From: Bacillota bacterium
Lineage (GTDB): Bacteria; Bacillota; Clostridia; Lachnospirales; Lachnospiraceae
Assembly (NCBI GenBank): GCA_023390555.1
Contig: JAEWCQ010000015.1
Location: 62,001-126,000 of the forward strand
Length of the DNA: 64,000 nt
Direction: 5' to 3'
The notes beneath the pieces were generated by a model, which was not told the DNA's origin, did not search any database, and saw only the letters and a list, made by a program, of their open reading frames with translations. The translations under genes were made by a program, and so were the position numbers. Shown piece after piece: positions 62,669 through 64,000 of the stretch (its first letter is position 1; each line of letters starts with the position of its first letter).

Positions 62669-64000
62669 TTATTCATTCAGCACCTTGTTCAGCAGGTCTG
62701 CCAGCGGTGCCATCGCATTTTTTGCCTCTTCAAATGTATTGGTCTGTGAACCCAGTTCTATCAGGAGAGTCTTCGGTCGAAAATGCATATTATAACGATA
62801 CCCTTTCAGGTAGATGTTACGCGTCAGATTCGGATAATACTCTGCCGCTTTCAGTTCCATCTGCAGGGAAAATGCGAGATTATCCTGAATATACGGATTT
62901 GCCAGCGATTCAATGTCTCCTTTGTCTGCAAGCCGGCTCAAACCGTTAAAAAACATGATCGGTGCCATCTGCACGCCCTGTACTTCCCGCACCATATGTG
63001 TATTCTCATTGGATGCATCCCGATGCAGATCTATGACAACCTCAATACTTGGATTATCCGCCAGAAGCTGTTCGATTGCCGGTTCCGCATTCGCATAGGC
63101 ATAATCCCGGCTCTCCACGTCATACTCACCCATATGATGTATGACGTTAAATCCATATTTTTCCTGCAGTATCTGTGTCAGGTATTCTCCGCATCCCATG
63201 ACTCCTTTCATCACATCCCCGTCGGAATCTGCAAACATCTCCTGCGAATGGGTGTGATAGATCAGGATCTGCGGCTGATCTGCTGTCGTTGTCATGTGCA
63301 TATCTTCCGACAACAGCTGTTGTGCATTCAGCTGACTGCTGTTGATCGTCGTCGTACGGTCCACTGTATAAAAATTTTGTATCAGATAATCGAAATCATT
63401 CAATTTATCCATGGAATATGTAGCTACCGGCTCTGTCTGTATCTGAAAATTCCCGATCATATTATCCGTCAGAGCAAGTGTATCTGTGCTGTCCGAATTG
63501 TCCGTCTGATCTTCGGATGACGCCTGTGTTTCATCCGGCTGTTCCGTTTCCTCCTGCGTCTGATCTCTCACTTTAGCATTTTCCGTCTCTGCTTCCGCAA
63601 GTATTTCTGACTCATTCTCATTTTCGGCTGCGACAACCACTTCGCCTGTCGTCTTATCAATATAATTTTCATCCAGCGCTTCTCTTTTCATGATTGCCTC
63701 ATAGGACAGTTCACTTTCCGAAGGAGGATCGTAATCACTCTGCGTTTTTATATATCCGTACAGAGGCAGGACCTCTGCCATTCTTTCCTGTATCACTTCA
63801 ACTGTTGTCTTTTCCCCACCGGTATTTTCTGCCTGATAGGTAAGTCCCGGCATATAGCTTTTTACCATACTGCCATATGCCGTTTTTTTCACCTCATCTT
63901 CAATCACACGTACGATGGTATTATTCTTTTTATCAATCTGTCCGATGCTTACCAGCAGACAGATGAGAATCCCTGTTGTAATAATATATTTATACTGCCT
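62669..64000 (-). CDS. spoIIP: Stage II sporulation protein P, N-terminus cut by window edge
   Basis: Peptidoglycan amidase/endopeptidase that, with SpoIID and SpoIIM, drives engulfment during sporulation. The frame is open to the last base of the window, so the Met at 63907 is not the start. A membrane segment (YKYIITTGILICLLVSIGQ) precedes it. About 443 codons are visible. A long acidic Gln/Glu/Thr-rich linker (about 130-185 from the visible end) leads to the catalytic domain, with ILIYHTHSQEMF, VVIDLHRDAS and LLIELGSQTNTFEEA. It shows the strain has sporulation genes. It starts the spoIIP-lepA-hemW-hrcA synteny. Confidence 0.95.
   Translation of the reverse strand, partial: RQYKYIITTGILICLLVSIGQIDKKNNTIVRVIEDEVKKTAYGSMVKSYMPGLTYQAENTGGEKTTVEVIQERMAEVLPLYGYIKTQSDYDPPSESELSYEAIMKREALDENYIDKTTGEVVVAAENENESEILAEAETENAKVRDQTQEETEQPDETQASSEDQTDNSDSTDTLALTDNMIGNFQIQTEPVATYSMDKLNDFDYLIQNFYTVDRTTTINSSQLNAQQLLSEDMHMTTTADQPQILIYHTHSQEMFADSDGDVMKGVMGCGEYLTQILQEKYGFNVIHHMGEYDVESRDYAYANAEPAIEQLLADNPSIEVVIDLHRDASNENTHMVREVQGVQMAPIMFFNGLSRLADKGDIESLANPYIQDNLAFSLQMELKAAEYYPNLTRNIYLKGYRYNMHFRPKTLLIELGSQTNTFEEAKNAMAPLADLLNKVLNE

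Noticed and set aside
1..64000. tRNA, rRNA, CRISPR, prophage and insertion sequences
   Set aside because: I found no tRNA T-arm patterns, rRNA, regular direct-repeat arrays, transposase or integrase. Repeats are limited to the elements listed.

Overview
The window looks like chromosomal DNA of a spore-forming, low-to-moderate GC Clostridia bacterium, most likely Lachnospiraceae. The reasons are a SpoIIP gene, the gene order spoIIP-lepA-hemW-hrcA-grpE-dnaK-dnaJ-prmA-rsmE with mtaB nearby, the ireB-ruvX-DUF1292-rnjA block, single-chain GlyQS, pyruvate phosphate dikinase, ThiI without rhodanese paired with a cysteine desulfurase, and a [FeFe]-hydrogenase-like protein. Almost all genes run on the minus strand. 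Only the small membrane protein at 7.8 kb, aroC, an HPr-like gene and the hydrogenase-like gene are on plus. I found no tRNA, rRNA, CRISPR array, phage or insertion sequence.

Region by region, read right to left in the direction of transcription. (1) 64-57.3 kb: spoIIP (cut by the window edge), an MBOAT acyltransferase plus SGNH hydrolase pair, lepA, hemW. (2) 57.3-51.9 kb: an accessory cassette of GldA-like dehydrogenase, HisC-like aminotransferase and a sulfonate/nitrate-type ABC transporter, with an operator/attenuator-like leader at one end and a dispersed structured repeat at the other. It separates hemW from hrcA. (3) 51.7-46.5 kb: the CIRCE-controlled hrcA-grpE-dnaK-dnaJ heat-shock operon, then a coiled-coil J-domain protein. 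(4) 46-38.6 kb: hydrogenase-like gene, prmA-rsmE-cysteine desulfurase-thiI, a second copy of the repeat, the HPr-like gene, mtaB. (5) 38.6-31.9 kb: ireB-ruvX-DUF1292-rnjA-ylbF-like-mini MltG-trmR-U32-lactonase. (6) 31.9-28.9 kb: aroC (plus), tgt-yajC. (7) 28.7-18.9 kb: leuB-ilvD-ilvB, a 159-bp multi-hairpin element, serC-serA-DUF1015-mscS, csp. (8) 18.7-11.6 kb: M16C peptidase, era-yqzL-recO, a lipoprotein, glyQS. (9) 11.4-6.5 kb: ppdK, two small membrane proteins of unknown role, a possible third repeat copy. (10) 6.5-1 bp: polysaccharide deacetylase, bactofilin, pyrH-frr-uppS-cdsA-dxr-rseP (cut).

Most genes are housekeeping: envelope lipid and isoprenoid supply (uppS, cdsA, dxr), tRNA modification (tgt, mtaB, thiI, trmR, U32), ribosome maturation and translation (era, lepA, frr, prmA, rsmE), proteostasis, and serine and branched-chain amino acid synthesis. 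The parts most worth a second look are the four-way-junction palindrome between ilvB and serC, the dispersed structured repeat that follows terminators, the ABC/dehydrogenase/aminotransferase cassette, the hydrogenase-like protein, the HPr-like protein without the phosphorylatable histidine, and the MltG-like protein without a catalytic domain. Protein functions are read from motifs, length and synteny only. No database search was possible.
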